From Hyphobacterium sp. CCMP332 (GTDB lineage: Bacteria; Bacteroidota; Bacteroidia; Cytophagales; CCMP332), in assembly GCA_014323545.1 (NCBI GenBank), contig CP058647.1:936001-1000000 (forward strand): a stretch of DNA of 64,000 nt, given 5' to 3'. The notes beneath the pieces are model-generated. The model ran no database searches. It saw nothing but the letters and a program-made list of their open reading frames with translations, and had not been told where the DNA came from. How positions within the stretch are numbered: the first letter of the stretch is position 1; the number at the start of each line of letters is the position of its first letter. This document shows, one piece after another, positions 35,794-46,488 of the stretch. The position numbers and the translations under genes were made by a program.

Positions 35794-37230
35794 ATGAAAA
35801 AAACACTAATTACGGTTTTAATTTCTTCACTATCCGGGCTTGGAGGAGCATTTATTTATTCAGAATATTTTTCAGAAGAGCAAAGCCCTTATAATTCTAA
35901 ACAAATAGTTGAAGAAAAACCGGTATATAATACCGAGCAATCATATTCAAGAGCTATTCCGGATGTTAATTTCAGGGAAGCCTCGAATAGCAGCACGCCA
36001 AGTGTTGTCTATATAAAAACTATTTTTTCTCACGAATACGAGACCATTAATCTTTTAGACTGGTTTTTTAACGGCGGTTCTACGAGAAGAACGCAAGAAG
36101 TGATCTCTTCCGGATCGGGAGTTATCTATTCAAAAGATGGCTATATCATAACTAACAACCATGTCATTGATAATTCACAAAAGATTATGGTAAATATCGG
36201 AAAGAGAAATTACGAAGCTGAAGTAATAGGTACGGATCCGGGAACTGATATCGCTGTAATAAAAATCGAAGAGAAAAATTTGCCAGCCATTAAAATTGGT
36301 AGTTCGAAAGAATTGCAGGTTGGCGATTGGGTTTTGGCAGTGGGAAATCCATTTAACTTAACCTCAACAGTTACTGCGGGAATTGTTAGTGCAAAAGGAA
36401 GAGACCTCAATAAACTGTCCAATAGATTTCCTATAGACTTTTTTATCCAAACGGATGCTGCCATCAATCCCGGGAACAGCGGAGGTGCATTGGTAAACCT
36501 GAGTGGAGAATTGGTTGGCATAAATACCGCTATTTTATCACCTTCAGGGGCATTTTCAGGCTATGGATTTGCTGTACCCGTAGATATTGCAAAAAAAGTA
36601 GCAGATGACCTGATACAATATGGAAGAGTTCAAAAAGCAACTTTAGGTATTGAAATTCAGCCTGTAACAGAGAAAGTTGCAGATAAATTAAATCTTGAAA
36701 ATCTGGATGGTGTTGTTATTAATCATGTGGAGAAGAATTTTCCTGCTGATAAAATCGGTTTAGAAGCCGGGGACATTATCCTTAAAATTGATGATAATAT
36801 TGTAGATACGGAATCTGAATTTGATGAACAATTGAGTTATTACCGGCCAGGCGATAAGATCAAATTGGTATATAAGCGAAATTCCGAACTAATTGAGAAA
36901 GAACTAACCCTAACCAATGTTGAAGGCACTACAGATCTAATCCGAAGAATTGTCTTTGAATCTGAATTTTTGGGTGCAGAATTGGAAGAAATTCCCAATT
37001 ATTTGGCCAAACAGTTGCGAATCAATAGTGGAATCAGAATTAATAGTATCAGCTCGGGATTATTCAGAGATCTCGGTTTAAAAGAAGGTTTTATTATTAC
37101 GGCTATTAATGGCAATAGTGTAAAACAAGCAAGAGAAATTGAAAAAATATTAAAGAACGTCAAAGGCAGAGTAAGAATCGAGGGTATTAACAACAACAAT
37201 ATCAGGGGCTTTTATTCATTCTATTTTTAA
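35794..37230 (+). CDS. HtrA/Deg-family periplasmic serine protease
   Basis: A 478-residue trypsin-like protease with two PDZ domains. After an N-terminal membrane or signal segment (about 1-25) the catalytic triad is His123 (TNNHVIDN), Asp152 (GTDIAVIKI) and Ser229 (NPGNSGGALV). PDZ1 is around 275-370 (LGIEIQPVTEK, then NFPADKIGLEAGDIILKI) and PDZ2 around 390-470. The architecture and length match DegP/DegQ-type proteases that remove misfolded envelope proteins. No TGYCA-type stress motif was found in its upstream region, unlike lon and clpB. The acid phosphatase gene follows after eight bases, probably in the same transcript. Confidence 0.94.
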   Translation: MKKTLITVLISSLSGLGGAFIYSEYFSEEQSPYNSKQIVEEKPVYNTEQSYSRAIPDVNFREASNSSTPSVVYIKTIFSHEYETINLLDWFFNGGSTRRTQEVISSGSGVIYSKDGYIITNNHVIDNSQKIMVNIGKRNYEAEVIGTDPGTDIAVIKIEEKNLPAIKIGSSKELQVGDWVLAVGNPFNLTSTVTAGIVSAKGRDLNKLSNRFPIDFFIQTDAAINPGNSGGALVNLSGELVGINTAILSPSGAFSGYGFAVPVDIAKKVADDLIQYGRVQKATLGIEIQPVTEKVADKLNLENLDGVVINHVEKNFPADKIGLEAGDIILKIDDNIVDTESEFDEQLSYYRPGDKIKLVYKRNSELIEKELTLTNVEGTTDLIRRIVFESEFLGAELEEIPNYLAKQLRINSGIRINSISSGLFRDLGLKEGFIITAINGNSVKQAREIEKILKNVKGRVRIEGINNNNIRGFYSFYF

Positions 37231-37238
37231 ATCTATCA

Positions 37239-38051
37239 ATGATCCATCAACACTTAAGCTTCGCTCTGAATATTGTAGTATTCATTCTACTTTCAGCATG
37301 TTCAAACTCTATTGATAAGACTAATCCCAATACTGATCTCAGGCTAAGAGATTATTCTGTTCAATCTGTATTATGGCAACAGCATTCCGCAGAACATCGC
37401 GCTCTATGCTATCAGGCCTATAATATTGCTTTGGATAATCTAAAAGATCTTGAGGCGCATAACGAAAAGCCATTAGCTATTATAAGTGACCTTGATGAAA
37501 CTGTAATTGATAATTCATTTTATAATGCAATGCTGATTGAAAAAAACCAGGAATACTCAAAAAAATCATGGAAGGAATGGGTTCTATTAGAAAAGGCAAA
37601 AGCAATTCCCGGAGCCATAGATTTTTTTACACGGGTTAAGGAAATGGGCATTGAAATATTTTACATTTCAAACCGCAGTGAATCGGAGAAAACAGCAACC
37701 ATAAATAATTTACAAAAACTGGGCTTGCCCAATGCAGATTCTTCTTTTGTTTTCTTAAAAACAACTAGTAGCGGTAAGGAAATAAGACGAAAAAGAGTCC
37801 TGCAGAATTATGATGTTGTCCTTTATATGGGTGATAATATGTCTGATTTTAGTGAATTGTTTGATAATAAAGGAACCGTTCATAGAAACGCTTTGACGGA
37901 TTCACTCCGTTCGACATTTGGTAGAAAATTTATCGTTTTCCCCAATTCAATCTATGGAGACTGGGAAAGCAAAGGGATATATGAAGGAAATTATCAATTA
38001 AATCCTTCAGCAAAAGATTCAATTCGAAGATCGAAACTTATTTCTTATTAA
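37239..38051 (+). CDS. 5'-nucleotidase, lipoprotein e(P4) family (class C acid phosphatase)
   Basis: A 270-residue lipoprotein (signal ending FILLSAC, Cys21) of the HAD-superfamily class C acid phosphatases. HAD motif I is SDLDETVIDN with nucleophile Asp84 and acid/base Asp86. Motif II lies in IFYISNRSE, and motifs III and IV near KRVLQNYDVVLYMGDNMSDF. The Haemophilus e(P4) relative dephosphorylates nucleotides such as NMN for uptake. It should act at the outer membrane or periplasm. It is encoded eight bases downstream of the HtrA protease and convergent with the CHAT gene. Confidence 0.92.
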   Translation: MIHQHLSFALNIVVFILLSACSNSIDKTNPNTDLRLRDYSVQSVLWQQHSAEHRALCYQAYNIALDNLKDLEAHNEKPLAIISDLDETVIDNSFYNAMLIEKNQEYSKKSWKEWVLLEKAKAIPGAIDFFTRVKEMGIEIFYISNRSESEKTATINNLQKLGLPNADSSFVFLKTTSSGKEIRRKRVLQNYDVVLYMGDNMSDFSELFDNKGTVHRNALTDSLRSTFGRKFIVFPNSIYGDWESKGIYEGNYQLNPSAKDSIRRSKLISY

Positions 38052-38052
38052 A

Positions 38053-41000
38053 TCAATCAAAACCAATCATGACAAATGCACCCCAATATAAAGGTTCGGG
38101 GTAGTCCTTTTTCATTTCTCTTTTGGCCTCAATAAATGCGGTTCGTTTATCCATTCCACTGAGCCACTTTTCATAAAACAATAGCATCAGTTTTTGTGTG
38201 GCTTCATCTGAAACCTTAAAAAGTGACATTATCACCGATCTGGCTCCCGCCACAATTAGTGATCTTTGAAGACCGTAAACGCCTTCACCTGCAGCTACAT
38301 CACCAAGGCCAGTTTCACAAGCGCTCAATACAACAAGGTCGGTTTCATCCAAATTCAAATTCATCGCTTCATAGGCCGTTAGTAGTCCATTTTCCCGGTT
38401 GAAATTTATTGGCTTTACTTTATCCAATAAATCGCCACCATAATCCAGGACCAATCCGGATTTGAGAAGCGTATTGTCAAATCTTTGTTTTAAACCCAGT
38501 TCCTCTAATTCCAACTCTTTTTGCGATTTAACATCGGGAACAAAAAAACCGTGAGTTGCCACATGAAAAACTTTAGGACTTCTTAAGCTTTTTACTGCCA
38601 TTTCAGTGGCTTGTTCGCTGTATTTAACAGCGCAATCCCAGTTGTTGGATTTCAGGAAATCGTAAATAAATTCAACTTCTTTTTCGGCTCCCGGTAGTGG
38701 GGAAAGCGAGCCGTCAGAAGAATGATAAACAGGATTTCCAAAAAGTACCGCGTTGTTTTTACCTCTGAGTGCCAATCTTCCTTTCTTAAGTACAATTTCC
38801 TTTGTATTTGAGAGAAGGATAATGTTTTTATCATCAATGAGATACTGACCATCAGGTTTTTGAAGTGTTTCTACATTAATTTGATTATAAACTCCATCAA
38901 CTGATAAATAGATTTTATCAACTTCTTGTAAATGTTTATCTATAGGTTCCCAAAATATATTGTAGCTCACAGGATCTTTTAATTTGAACTTAATTCTGTT
39001 TTTATAGCCTTTGAAATATTTGTTTTCCATTTCAAGACCATTTTCCAAAACAATGAGTTCCGGTGCTTTTTTGGTCTCCTTTGTTACAATCAATGCTGCA
39101 TAAATTATAGTATCGGTAAAGGATTCATGGTATTTTCTAAATCTTATTATCTCAATCGCCGCTTCGCGGTCCTCAAGATTTTTTCTGACATCCTTCCAAT
39201 CCAATCGCGATTGATTTAAGTTGGCAGAAAATATATCAGACATGTGGCTTAATTCCTTCTCCAGATTTTCTACCTGTTCTTTTAAATTTTCAATATCAAT
39301 CCCGCTTTCCTGGAGGTCCAATTCATTCATCGAAACTGCCGAAGACAATTCCTCTTTTCTTGAAATCCAATCGTTGTACTTGCTGATTAATTCTGCATTT
39401 CCGCTATTTGAAATACTCTGTCTAACTTTTAAGGTGGAATTTAAAAGTATTGCTTTAGTTACAAGTGAAAAGCCATAAGCATCCCCTATCAGTTTAGGTT
39501 CCTCCTCATAAACCTCCATGGCAACAGTATTAAAAAATTCAAAATCACCTTTAACAAAAGACCAATACTTGTTTTTTTCCCTTTCGCTCATAGATGGGAA
39601 AAACCGGTCAATAAAGTTTAAATACTTATCCATGGATTCGGACAAATATTTAATACAGGTGGCATAATCCTTTTTAATATAAAATACTCTCGAAAGCAGA
39701 CTGAGTGCTCTTACATATTTTGGATGATCATCATTAAAAATCTTTTTGTAGACCCGCATGGCATCTTTATAATTTTCTTCTGCTTCATCAAACATTTTTT
39801 GTCTGATCAAGAGTTCTCCTCTTAAAACCTCCAGGTCTGCCGCCTCAATGCTTTTATCACCAACTTTTTCTAACCAAATAGTATAAGCTGAATCGAGAAT
39901 TGGTTCAGCTTTTACAATATTTCCTTCACGGATAAATAAATATGCTTTCTGTTTTAAAATATTGGCATATTGCGGACTTCCTGATCCCAAAACCTCATCA
40001 ATAATGCTTGCCGCCCGGTTCAATTCGCTGATGGATTTTCCTGCGCCTTCACCCATATTATATTTAATTACAGCAAGATCAGCTATTGAATTAGCAACGA
40101 GTATGTGCTTTTCTCCCAGTAAATTTATTTGCATTCGCTTTACAAACTCAGTGATTTCAGCAGCCTTTTCAAAGTCACCTTTCTCCAATGCAATGAGTTT
40201 TTGCACCTCAAGACTTTTACTGTGTTTCAGGGAATTTTTTCCAAATGTTGATTGGCTAATATCAATTGCTTTTTTGTTAAATGCCTCAGCATCTGTATAA
40301 TCTCCGCTCAACAAAAATAATCTTGCCTTATTATTGTAAGGTTCAATAAGAAGTGGGGAATTTTCACTTAAATGTTCTTTGACGAATGCTATTTCTTCAG
40401 CGATTAATTTTTCAGCTTTTGAGTATTCACCTACGATGATATACAATTGTGCCAGTTCATTTTCTATCCTTGCAAATGATACAAAGGGATTATCACTTTC
40501 TGACTTTTCAGCTCTGCGAATTGCGTCCCGGAAATAATCCTCGGCATCGTTAAATCGTCCGCTTACAAAATACAAACGAGACCTGTTCAAAAGATGATTG
40601 GCATACTCAAAGGTCTTTTCTTTTTTTAATTCATCGTATAATTTAGCTGCGCTGTCAAGACTATTGGCCATTTGATTGTAAAAGCCCAAATTGTATTGAA
40701 ATCGGGCCATTTCATCCAATTGAATGGCATAATTAAAATTTTTAATATTTCTTTCTTCAAAATAGTTTAAAACAGTATCTAGCTCGGCCATTGCTTCCTG
40801 ATTTCTGTCGTTGGATTCCAAATATGAAATGTAATATTTCTGGTAGTCGTGAAAGTCTTTGTGTGTAGGATACCAGATTTTTCTAACACCATTCAAATAC
40901 GATCTTTCGAGTTCTTGTTTAAGTGCTTTATTTCTCCTCTCAGTGTTCAAATGAAAATCTGCCGATATTAATTGCAACCTGTAATAAATTGGGCTCGTTT

Positions 41001-42288
41001 CTCCGAAACTGTGCGAAGAGGTATAAAGCAGCTCTTTTAAGTACTTATCTGCCTGATCCAGCTCTTCCAGTTTGAGGCTGATCTTGTAATAGGTTTCTAA
41101 ATATTTTATTCTTTCAGGATGATCGGTGGGAACGGTGACTGTGTCTCTTATAATGTTTTGAAGATCGCGTTTTGCCAATGGCCAGTTCTGCTCAAAAGCC
41201 GCCATCAGCACCTTGAGATGATCAATTTTATTTTGATAAATATTTCTATAACGCAATACTGTACTAAGAGAGTTTTCAAAAGATCTGATCATTTCTCTGG
41301 CCAGAGCAAAGCGTCCATCTTTCAACAAAACTAAAATCATGGATTCATAGGCACTTAGTACTTCTGGGCTGTCTTTAACGTAATTATCATCACCGGATCT
41401 TCTGGAAATATTGATAACATCATCCCATCTTAAATAAGAATCCCTATAATCTCCTATTCCATCATAATAATTGGCCTGGTTAATCAAATGATCTATAAAT
41501 ACGTTTGTTGTCTTGCTGAGATTACTTTTAATGTAGCTGTGATTGCTTTCAAGTAAAGTATCTGCTGTAGTATAATCGCCTCTTTCAATGAAATATTCAG
41601 CCAATAAATTTTTAAAATCAGCTACCCTTGATACCCGGGCTAAATATTCGTGTTTCTTAAGTTTTATTGTTTTGTATTTGCCTTTCTTTTCATCGAAATA
41701 AGTAATCTTTTTAACCGCACGCGAAGCGTAATAGTCGTAAAGGGAATCATACAAGGGCTTAATATCCAACAATTGTCCTTTTGCCATCCGCGCTTCCAGC
41801 TTTTCCAACTGCAACTCATAAATAAGGAATGAATCAACAGGATTTTGTTTTTCCGCCAAATGCATGGCCTTATTTAGATAATTTTCAACATTTAAATAAT
41901 GCTGATTATCCATATAATATTCACCTAAATAGCGCAACACTCGAATTTCTTCCCTTCCACCCGCGGGAAGTTCTTTTTTGTACAGCGATTTACCGGCATT
42001 AAGATAATCTTCGGCTTTTGAAAACTGACCCAGTGCTGCATGACAACGCGCCATCATCAGATTCCAATAACATTGATCTACAAATAATTGCTTTGATTTT
42101 TTTTCAATGCGTTTGTTGAGCTTTTCAAGTTCATCTATAGCTTCAAAATTATCTCCAACGATATGTAAATAAGCTATTTCCTGAAATGCCTTTTTGATTT
42201 TGTCATTTTTTGACACTGCAGAGTCAAAAATGCATATACTCAACAGTACAACTAAAATAAGAAAGCGATAAATACCAATACCATTCAT
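38053..42288 (-). CDS. TPR-repeat protein with C-terminal CHAT caspase-like domain
   Basis: A 1411-residue protein. A signal-like hydrophobic N-terminus (about 7-26, FLILVVLLSICIFDSAVS) precedes about 850 residues of helical TPR-like repeats. A coiled-coil stretch around 1010-1050 is followed by the CHAT domain (about 1090-1411). The caspase-type dyad is visible: histidine in VATHGFF (about His1246) and cysteine in VLSACETGLG (about Cys1324), with the downstream LQRSLIVAGARSVIMSLFKV block. The architecture resembles TPR-CHAT proteases, yet there is no CRISPR or other defence gene nearby, and the export signal argues for an envelope role. Possible functions include a regulated protease or scaffold; the substrate is unknown. 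It is five bases downstream of mutB on the same strand. Confidence 0.88.
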   Translation of the reverse strand: MNGIGIYRFLILVVLLSICIFDSAVSKNDKIKKAFQEIAYLHIVGDNFEAIDELEKLNKRIEKKSKQLFVDQCYWNLMMARCHAALGQFSKAEDYLNAGKSLYKKELPAGGREEIRVLRYLGEYYMDNQHYLNVENYLNKAMHLAEKQNPVDSFLIYELQLEKLEARMAKGQLLDIKPLYDSLYDYYASRAVKKITYFDEKKGKYKTIKLKKHEYLARVSRVADFKNLLAEYFIERGDYTTADTLLESNHSYIKSNLSKTTNVFIDHLINQANYYDGIGDYRDSYLRWDDVINISRRSGDDNYVKDSPEVLSAYESMILVLLKDGRFALAREMIRSFENSLSTVLRYRNIYQNKIDHLKVLMAAFEQNWPLAKRDLQNIIRDTVTVPTDHPERIKYLETYYKISLKLEELDQADKYLKELLYTSSHSFGETSPIYYRLQLISADFHLNTERRNKALKQELERSYLNGVRKIWYPTHKDFHDYQKYYISYLESNDRNQEAMAELDTVLNYFEERNIKNFNYAIQLDEMARFQYNLGFYNQMANSLDSAAKLYDELKKEKTFEYANHLLNRSRLYFVSGRFNDAEDYFRDAIRRAEKSESDNPFVSFARIENELAQLYIIVGEYSKAEKLIAEEIAFVKEHLSENSPLLIEPYNNKARLFLLSGDYTDAEAFNKKAIDISQSTFGKNSLKHSKSLEVQKLIALEKGDFEKAAEITEFVKRMQINLLGEKHILVANSIADLAVIKYNMGEGAGKSISELNRAASIIDEVLGSGSPQYANILKQKAYLFIREGNIVKAEPILDSAYTIWLEKVGDKSIEAADLEVLRGELLIRQKMFDEAEENYKDAMRVYKKIFNDDHPKYVRALSLLSRVFYIKKDYATCIKYLSESMDKYLNFIDRFFPSMSEREKNKYWSFVKGDFEFFNTVAMEVYEEEPKLIGDAYGFSLVTKAILLNSTLKVRQSISNSGNAELISKYNDWISRKEELSSAVSMNELDLQESGIDIENLKEQVENLEKELSHMSDIFSANLNQSRLDWKDVRKNLEDREAAIEIIRFRKYHESFTDTIIYAALIVTKETKKAPELIVLENGLEMENKYFKGYKNRIKFKLKDPVSYNIFWEPIDKHLQEVDKIYLSVDGVYNQINVETLQKPDGQYLIDDKNIILLSNTKEIVLKKGRLALRGKNNAVLFGNPVYHSSDGSLSPLPGAEKEVEFIYDFLKSNNWDCAVKYSEQATEMAVKSLRSPKVFHVATHGFFVPDVKSQKELELEELGLKQRFDNTLLKSGLVLDYGGDLLDKVKPINFNRENGLLTAYEAMNLNLDETDLVVLSACETGLGDVAAGEGVYGLQRSLIVAGARSVIMSLFKVSDEATQKLMLLFYEKWLSGMDKRTAFIEAKREMKKDYPEPLYWGAFVMIGFD

Positions 42289-42292
42289 TTAA

Positions 42293-44440
42293 TTAGGATT
42301 CAGACATTAATTTATCAATTATTTTGTTGGCAGCTTCTGAAATTACAGTTCCCGGACCAAATACATCGGTTACTCCATGATCATAAAGATATTTATAATC
42401 GGCCTGAGGTATTACTCCTCCTGCCACTACGAGTATATCCGAACGTTTTAATTTCTTTAGTTCTTTAATCAATTCGGGAATTAGTGTTTTATGACCTCCT
42501 GCCAGGCTTGATGCACCAATTATATGGACGTCATTTTCTACAGCCTGTCGAGCTACCTCTAGTGGTGTTGAAAATAATGAACCTATATCTACATCAAATC
42601 CTAGATCGGCAAAACTAGTAGCAATTACCTTGGCACCTCGATCATGTCCATCCTGACCCATTTTGGCAATAAGAATTCTGGGCCTTCTGCCATCAAATTC
42701 TATAAATTCTTCAGTTCTTTTTCTCAGTTTTTTGAACGATTCATTGTTCTCTAGTTCTTTTGAATACACCCCTGATATGGTTTTAGTTAATGGTTTATGA
42801 CGATCGTATGCTATTTCCATGGCATACGAAATTTCGCCTAAAGTTGCCCTCTCTCTTGCAGCTTCAACTGCCAAAGACAATAAATTTGCTTGTATTTCAC
42901 CTTTTGCAGCTAAAGTGATTTTGCTTAGAGCCTGACCTACTTTTTCTTTATTCCTACTTTCTTTAATTGAATTCAGACGTTGAATTTGCTTCTGGCGCAC
43001 CCTGCTATTATCGACCTCCAAAAGTTCAATTTGTAGCTTCTCGTCAGTTTTATAGCAATTCAATCCAATTATTCTATCCTTTTTAGAATCAATTCTTGCC
43101 TGCTTTTTTGCTGCAGCTTCTTCAATTCTCATTTTGGGAATTCCGGTTTCAATGGCCTTTGCCATTCCACCCAATTCTTCTACTTCCTCTATTAGATTCC
43201 AGGCTTTTTTAGCCAGCCGGTCTGTAAGGTATTCAACATAATAAGACCCCCCCCATGGATCAACAACATTTGTAATGCCCGTTTCTTCCTGTAAAAATAT
43301 TTGAGTATTCCTCGCAATCCTGGCTGAAAAATCAGTAGGTAAGGCGATTGCTTCATCCAGCGCGTTGGTATGTAGTGATTGAGTATGTCCAAATGCCGCA
43401 GCCATGGCTTCAATACATGTTCTTGCCACATTATTAAATGGATCCTGCTCTGTCAAGCTCCATCCGGAGGTTTGACTATGCGTTCTCAAAGCCATGGATT
43501 TTGGATTTGAAGGATTGAATTTTTTAACAATTTTAGACCACAGTAAACGACCTGCTCTCATTTTGGCCATTTCCATAAAGGGATTCATTCCAATGGCCCA
43601 GAAAAAAGATATCCTGGGAGCAAATTCATCAATTTTTAGCCCCGCTTTTATACCAGTTCGCAAATATTCGAGTCCATCTGCCAAGGTGTAAGCTAGCTCA
43701 AGATCTGCAGTAGCGCCTGCTTCATGCATGTGATAACCGCTAACACTTATAGAATTGAAACGAGGCATATTTTTAGCTGTGTATTCAAAAATATCCCCGA
43801 TCAGTCGCATTGAAGGAATGGGTGGATAGATAAAAGTATTTCTAACCATGAATTCTTTTAAAATATCATTCTGTATGGTGCCCGAAAGTTTTGAAACATC
43901 CACCCCACTTTCTTCTCCAGCAACAATAAAAAATGCCATGATCGGGATCACTGCACCATTCATGGTCATAGAAACAGACATTTTATCCAGAGGTATTTGA
44001 TCAAAAAGGATCTTCATGTCCTCAACAGAATCTATAGCAACACCTGCCTTTCCTACATCTCCCGAAACCCTTTCATGATCCGAATCATAGCCTCTATGCG
44101 TGGCAAGATCAAATGCAACCGAAAGGCCCTTTTGACCTGCGGCAAGATTCCTTCTGTAAAAGGCATTTGATTCTTCCGCTGTTGAAAACCCTGCATATTG
44201 ACGAATGGTCCAGGGTCTTAGCACATACATTGTAGAATAAGGACCTCTCAGATACGGCTCTACCCCTGCTCCATATCCGATGTGATTCAGCTTTGCAATT
44301 TCTTCTTTTGCGAAAGATTGTGGAATTGGTATTCCTTCAGGCGACAACCATTCTTCATTCACATGAAAAGAATCTTTATTCTTGTCAGCTCGAACGTGAT
44401 CTATTGATACTCTCGTAAAATCAGGCTTATTCAATTCCAA
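42293..44440 (-). CDS. mutB: Methylmalonyl-CoA mutase, large (catalytic) subunit
   Basis: The 715-residue adenosylcobalamin enzyme interconverts methylmalonyl-CoA and succinyl-CoA. The substrate TIM barrel includes the [40 protein letters not shown] region (tyrosine and arginine contacts). The C-terminal B12 domain has [10 protein letters not shown] (about 593-603), whose histidine is the lower cobalt ligand. A run of eight C near 43248 encodes the conserved WGGS and the frame stays intact. The start overlaps the small-subunit gene by 14 bases, so both are translated from one message. It supports propionate metabolism in either direction. Confidence 0.96.
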   Translation of the reverse strand: MELNKPDFTRVSIDHVRADKNKDSFHVNEEWLSPEGIPIPQSFAKEEIAKLNHIGYGAGVEPYLRGPYSTMYVLRPWTIRQYAGFSTAEESNAFYRRNLAAGQKGLSVAFDLATHRGYDSDHERVSGDVGKAGVAIDSVEDMKILFDQIPLDKMSVSMTMNGAVIPIMAFFIVAGEESGVDVSKLSGTIQNDILKEFMVRNTFIYPPIPSMRLIGDIFEYTAKNMPRFNSISVSGYHMHEAGATADLELAYTLADGLEYLRTGIKAGLKIDEFAPRISFFWAIGMNPFMEMAKMRAGRLLWSKIVKKFNPSNPKSMALRTHSQTSGWSLTEQDPFNNVARTCIEAMAAAFGHTQSLHTNALDEAIALPTDFSARIARNTQIFLQEETGITNVVDPWGGSYYVEYLTDRLAKKAWNLIEEVEELGGMAKAIETGIPKMRIEEAAAKKQARIDSKKDRIIGLNCYKTDEKLQIELLEVDNSRVRQKQIQRLNSIKESRNKEKVGQALSKITLAAKGEIQANLLSLAVEAARERATLGEISYAMEIAYDRHKPLTKTISGVYSKELENNESFKKLRKRTEEFIEFDGRRPRILIAKMGQDGHDRGAKVIATSFADLGFDVDIGSLFSTPLEVARQAVENDVHIIGASSLAGGHKTLIPELIKELKKLKRSDILVVAGGVIPQADYKYLYDHGVTDVFGPGTVISEAANKIIDKLMSES

Positions 44441-46136
44441 GGGATTTTAAAATTTCTACTAATGTATTTTCAAGCGGGGCTTTGATGTGAATAAAGAAAT
44501 CCACTCCAGCTTTTTCAAGGTCTTTCTTATTTTCAGGATTACCGGCAAGGATTAATTTAATCTTCGGCTTAACTGTCTTAATTTCTTCTGCCCAGGAAGT
44601 TCCGGATTCCATGTACTCATCGTCTCCAGAACATATGACTGTAATATCGAAATTTGTTAATCTATTATCGATTTTATCGCTTTCATCTATTTCCAACCCC
44701 GCGCATTCAAGAAAATTAGTAGAAAAGCCCGCTCTGGCAAAACGCATTTCTGAATTTCCCAATTTTAACAACAACACTTTAGGTCTTTTTCTTTGTCGCT
44801 CCAAATTTCTCAGATCTACGCTTGCCCTTAATTTTTCAAATTTATAAGCCAGTCTCTCTTTGGTTCGGTTTTGAATATTTTCTTTGGTCAATTCATCGAG
44901 AGGATTGGGGTATGAATTTGTACCCACCATTTTTATCCGTTTATTTCCAAATTGCGATTCAACATTTGTTTTGACTTCGGCCAATATTTTTTCGACGCTG
45001 AAATCGGAATTATACTTAATCAATCCTCCTTTAGATTCAATTTCCTGAAAACCTTCCCAAACTTTTTCAGAATAATCAGCACTTAACTTTTCTACATAGT
45101 AAGATCCGGCAGCCTGATCATTTACTTTATCCAAATGACTTTCATGTTTAAGTAGGTGAGAAATATTTCTGGCGTTTCTAAAGGTAAAAGCATTTTCAAT
45201 ATCAAGTGCTTTTTCAAAACCTGAAATATTTAGTATGTCCACACCTCCGGAAATCGCTGCAAAACTTTCAGAACTCAATCGCAAAATATTTGTAAAGCGG
45301 TCGTACACAGATTTATTCCATTCGGTACTTTGTGCTTCAATAATTGGAATCGAATCAATTCCCCACTCCTTTAATATGATAGAAGCCAATTTTCTTATTA
45401 CCCTGAATTTTGCAATCTGAAGAAAGAAATTACTACCAGTATTTAACCTGAGTAAATACTTTGGCCGGATATTCAATTCCAATGAACTTTCTATTAATAG
45501 ATTTAAAAGGGAAAGAATATATATTCCTTCATGGATTTCATTGCCCCCTTTTCTTATAAGAAAATTTGAATTGAGGGCAATAATTGAATCATGAAAAGTT
45601 TTCGAACTTAAAAACGTCTTAAAATCCCCTTTTGCAATGGCGGATAAATAATCAGGATCCAATATAATCTCATTATTCAGTTTTGCGCACAAGAAATCAT
45701 AAGCCCTTAGAAGACTGGATGAATTATTTGAACTTAGAATTAATTTCCCCTTGAAGTTATCAAGAACCTTTGAAATCAAAGAATACTCAAATTCATTTTC
45801 AAAACTGAGCTCTATTAAATTACAATCCCCTCCTATTGATTCACTTATTAGTTCTGACACATCTTTTTCATTCCCCTCGGCTATAAAAAATTTCTGGCCC
45901 AACAACCAGGCTTCCCCGTCAAGAAAAATTTGGTCTCTTTCTTGATATTCAAATAATTTATTGTTTGCACTATCCTGATCAAAATGATAAAAAGGCTCTG
46001 TAATTAAATCTTCAACCAGATTTCGGTTTAGTATTTCCCTTGGTTTTCCTTTTAAATCCTTATCAATTTTATACCACCACTCATCTGAACTTAACTTTTC
46101 AAATTCATCTGCGGAGCCACTTGATTTAACAGACAT
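44427..46136 (-). CDS. mutA: Methylmalonyl-CoA mutase, small subunit
   Basis: The 569-residue beta subunit of the heterodimeric mutase. It is a diverged copy of the large subunit, with N-terminal [20 protein letters not shown], the [29 protein letters not shown] region that parallels the mutB barrel, and a B12-like C-terminal domain lacking the DxHxxG cobalamin motif, as expected of this structural subunit. It is the first gene of the mutA-mutB unit, with a 14-base overlap. Its upstream region is shared with the divergent dnaA gene. Confidence 0.93.
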   Translation of the reverse strand: MSVKSSGSADEFEKLSSDEWWYKIDKDLKGKPREILNRNLVEDLITEPFYHFDQDSANNKLFEYQERDQIFLDGEAWLLGQKFFIAEGNEKDVSELISESIGGDCNLIELSFENEFEYSLISKVLDNFKGKLILSSNNSSSLLRAYDFLCAKLNNEIILDPDYLSAIAKGDFKTFLSSKTFHDSIIALNSNFLIRKGGNEIHEGIYILSLLNLLIESSLELNIRPKYLLRLNTGSNFFLQIAKFRVIRKLASIILKEWGIDSIPIIEAQSTEWNKSVYDRFTNILRLSSESFAAISGGVDILNISGFEKALDIENAFTFRNARNISHLLKHESHLDKVNDQAAGSYYVEKLSADYSEKVWEGFQEIESKGGLIKYNSDFSVEKILAEVKTNVESQFGNKRIKMVGTNSYPNPLDELTKENIQNRTKERLAYKFEKLRASVDLRNLERQRKRPKVLLLKLGNSEMRFARAGFSTNFLECAGLEIDESDKIDNRLTNFDITVICSGDDEYMESGTSWAEEIKTVKPKIKLILAGNPENKKDLEKAGVDFFIHIKAPLENTLVEILKSLGIE

Positions 46137-46488
46137 ATTTTATTGAGATTTCGACGAAAATTATGAGATCTGAAATTCTAAATTAAAGATCATTTCTTAA
46201 AATTTAAGTTAAATCAATTATTTCATAAGAATTAAATTTCCCAGGATAATTTGCATAACATTAAGTTCATAGATCAAAGGTCAAAATTTAATTCTTCTAA
46301 TAAATCATATAACTATATGGGGATATTTCAATTTGTTTTTGACCAAATCGCCTGCTGAGCTATAAAACGAAAATGTCAAGTTTTTTGCCATTTTTTTGTT
46401 ATTCTTTTTTTTGTCAGCTTTGTCATCCGCCTGAAAAAAAATCGGGAATAACAGAATAGATCCAAGTCATTAAATTAGGTCTTCTTGA
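46137..46488. other. 352-base divergent intergenic region between mutA and dnaA
   Basis: The only gene-free stretch above 300 bases in the window. It is strongly AT-rich, with long T runs at 46380-46412. I found no consensus DnaA boxes (TTATNCACA) here, so it does not look like a classical oriC. Four TGYCA pentamers sit at 46374, 46386, 46412 and 46421 within 52 bases, in the T-rich part 60-115 bases before dnaA. No ORF, tRNA or hairpin terminator is evident. Confidence 0.5.

Noticed and set aside
38053-42288. CRISPR-associated (Craspase-type) TPR-CHAT protease
   Set aside because: There is no Cas7-11 or other cas gene nearby, and the protein appears to be exported.
43248-43256. Run of eight C in mutB as a possible frameshift
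   Set aside because: The frame continues across the run and encodes the conserved WGGS region in full.
46137-46488. oriC beside dnaA
   Set aside because: No consensus DnaA boxes or clustered near-matches were seen, and Bacteroidota dnaA often lies away from the origin.
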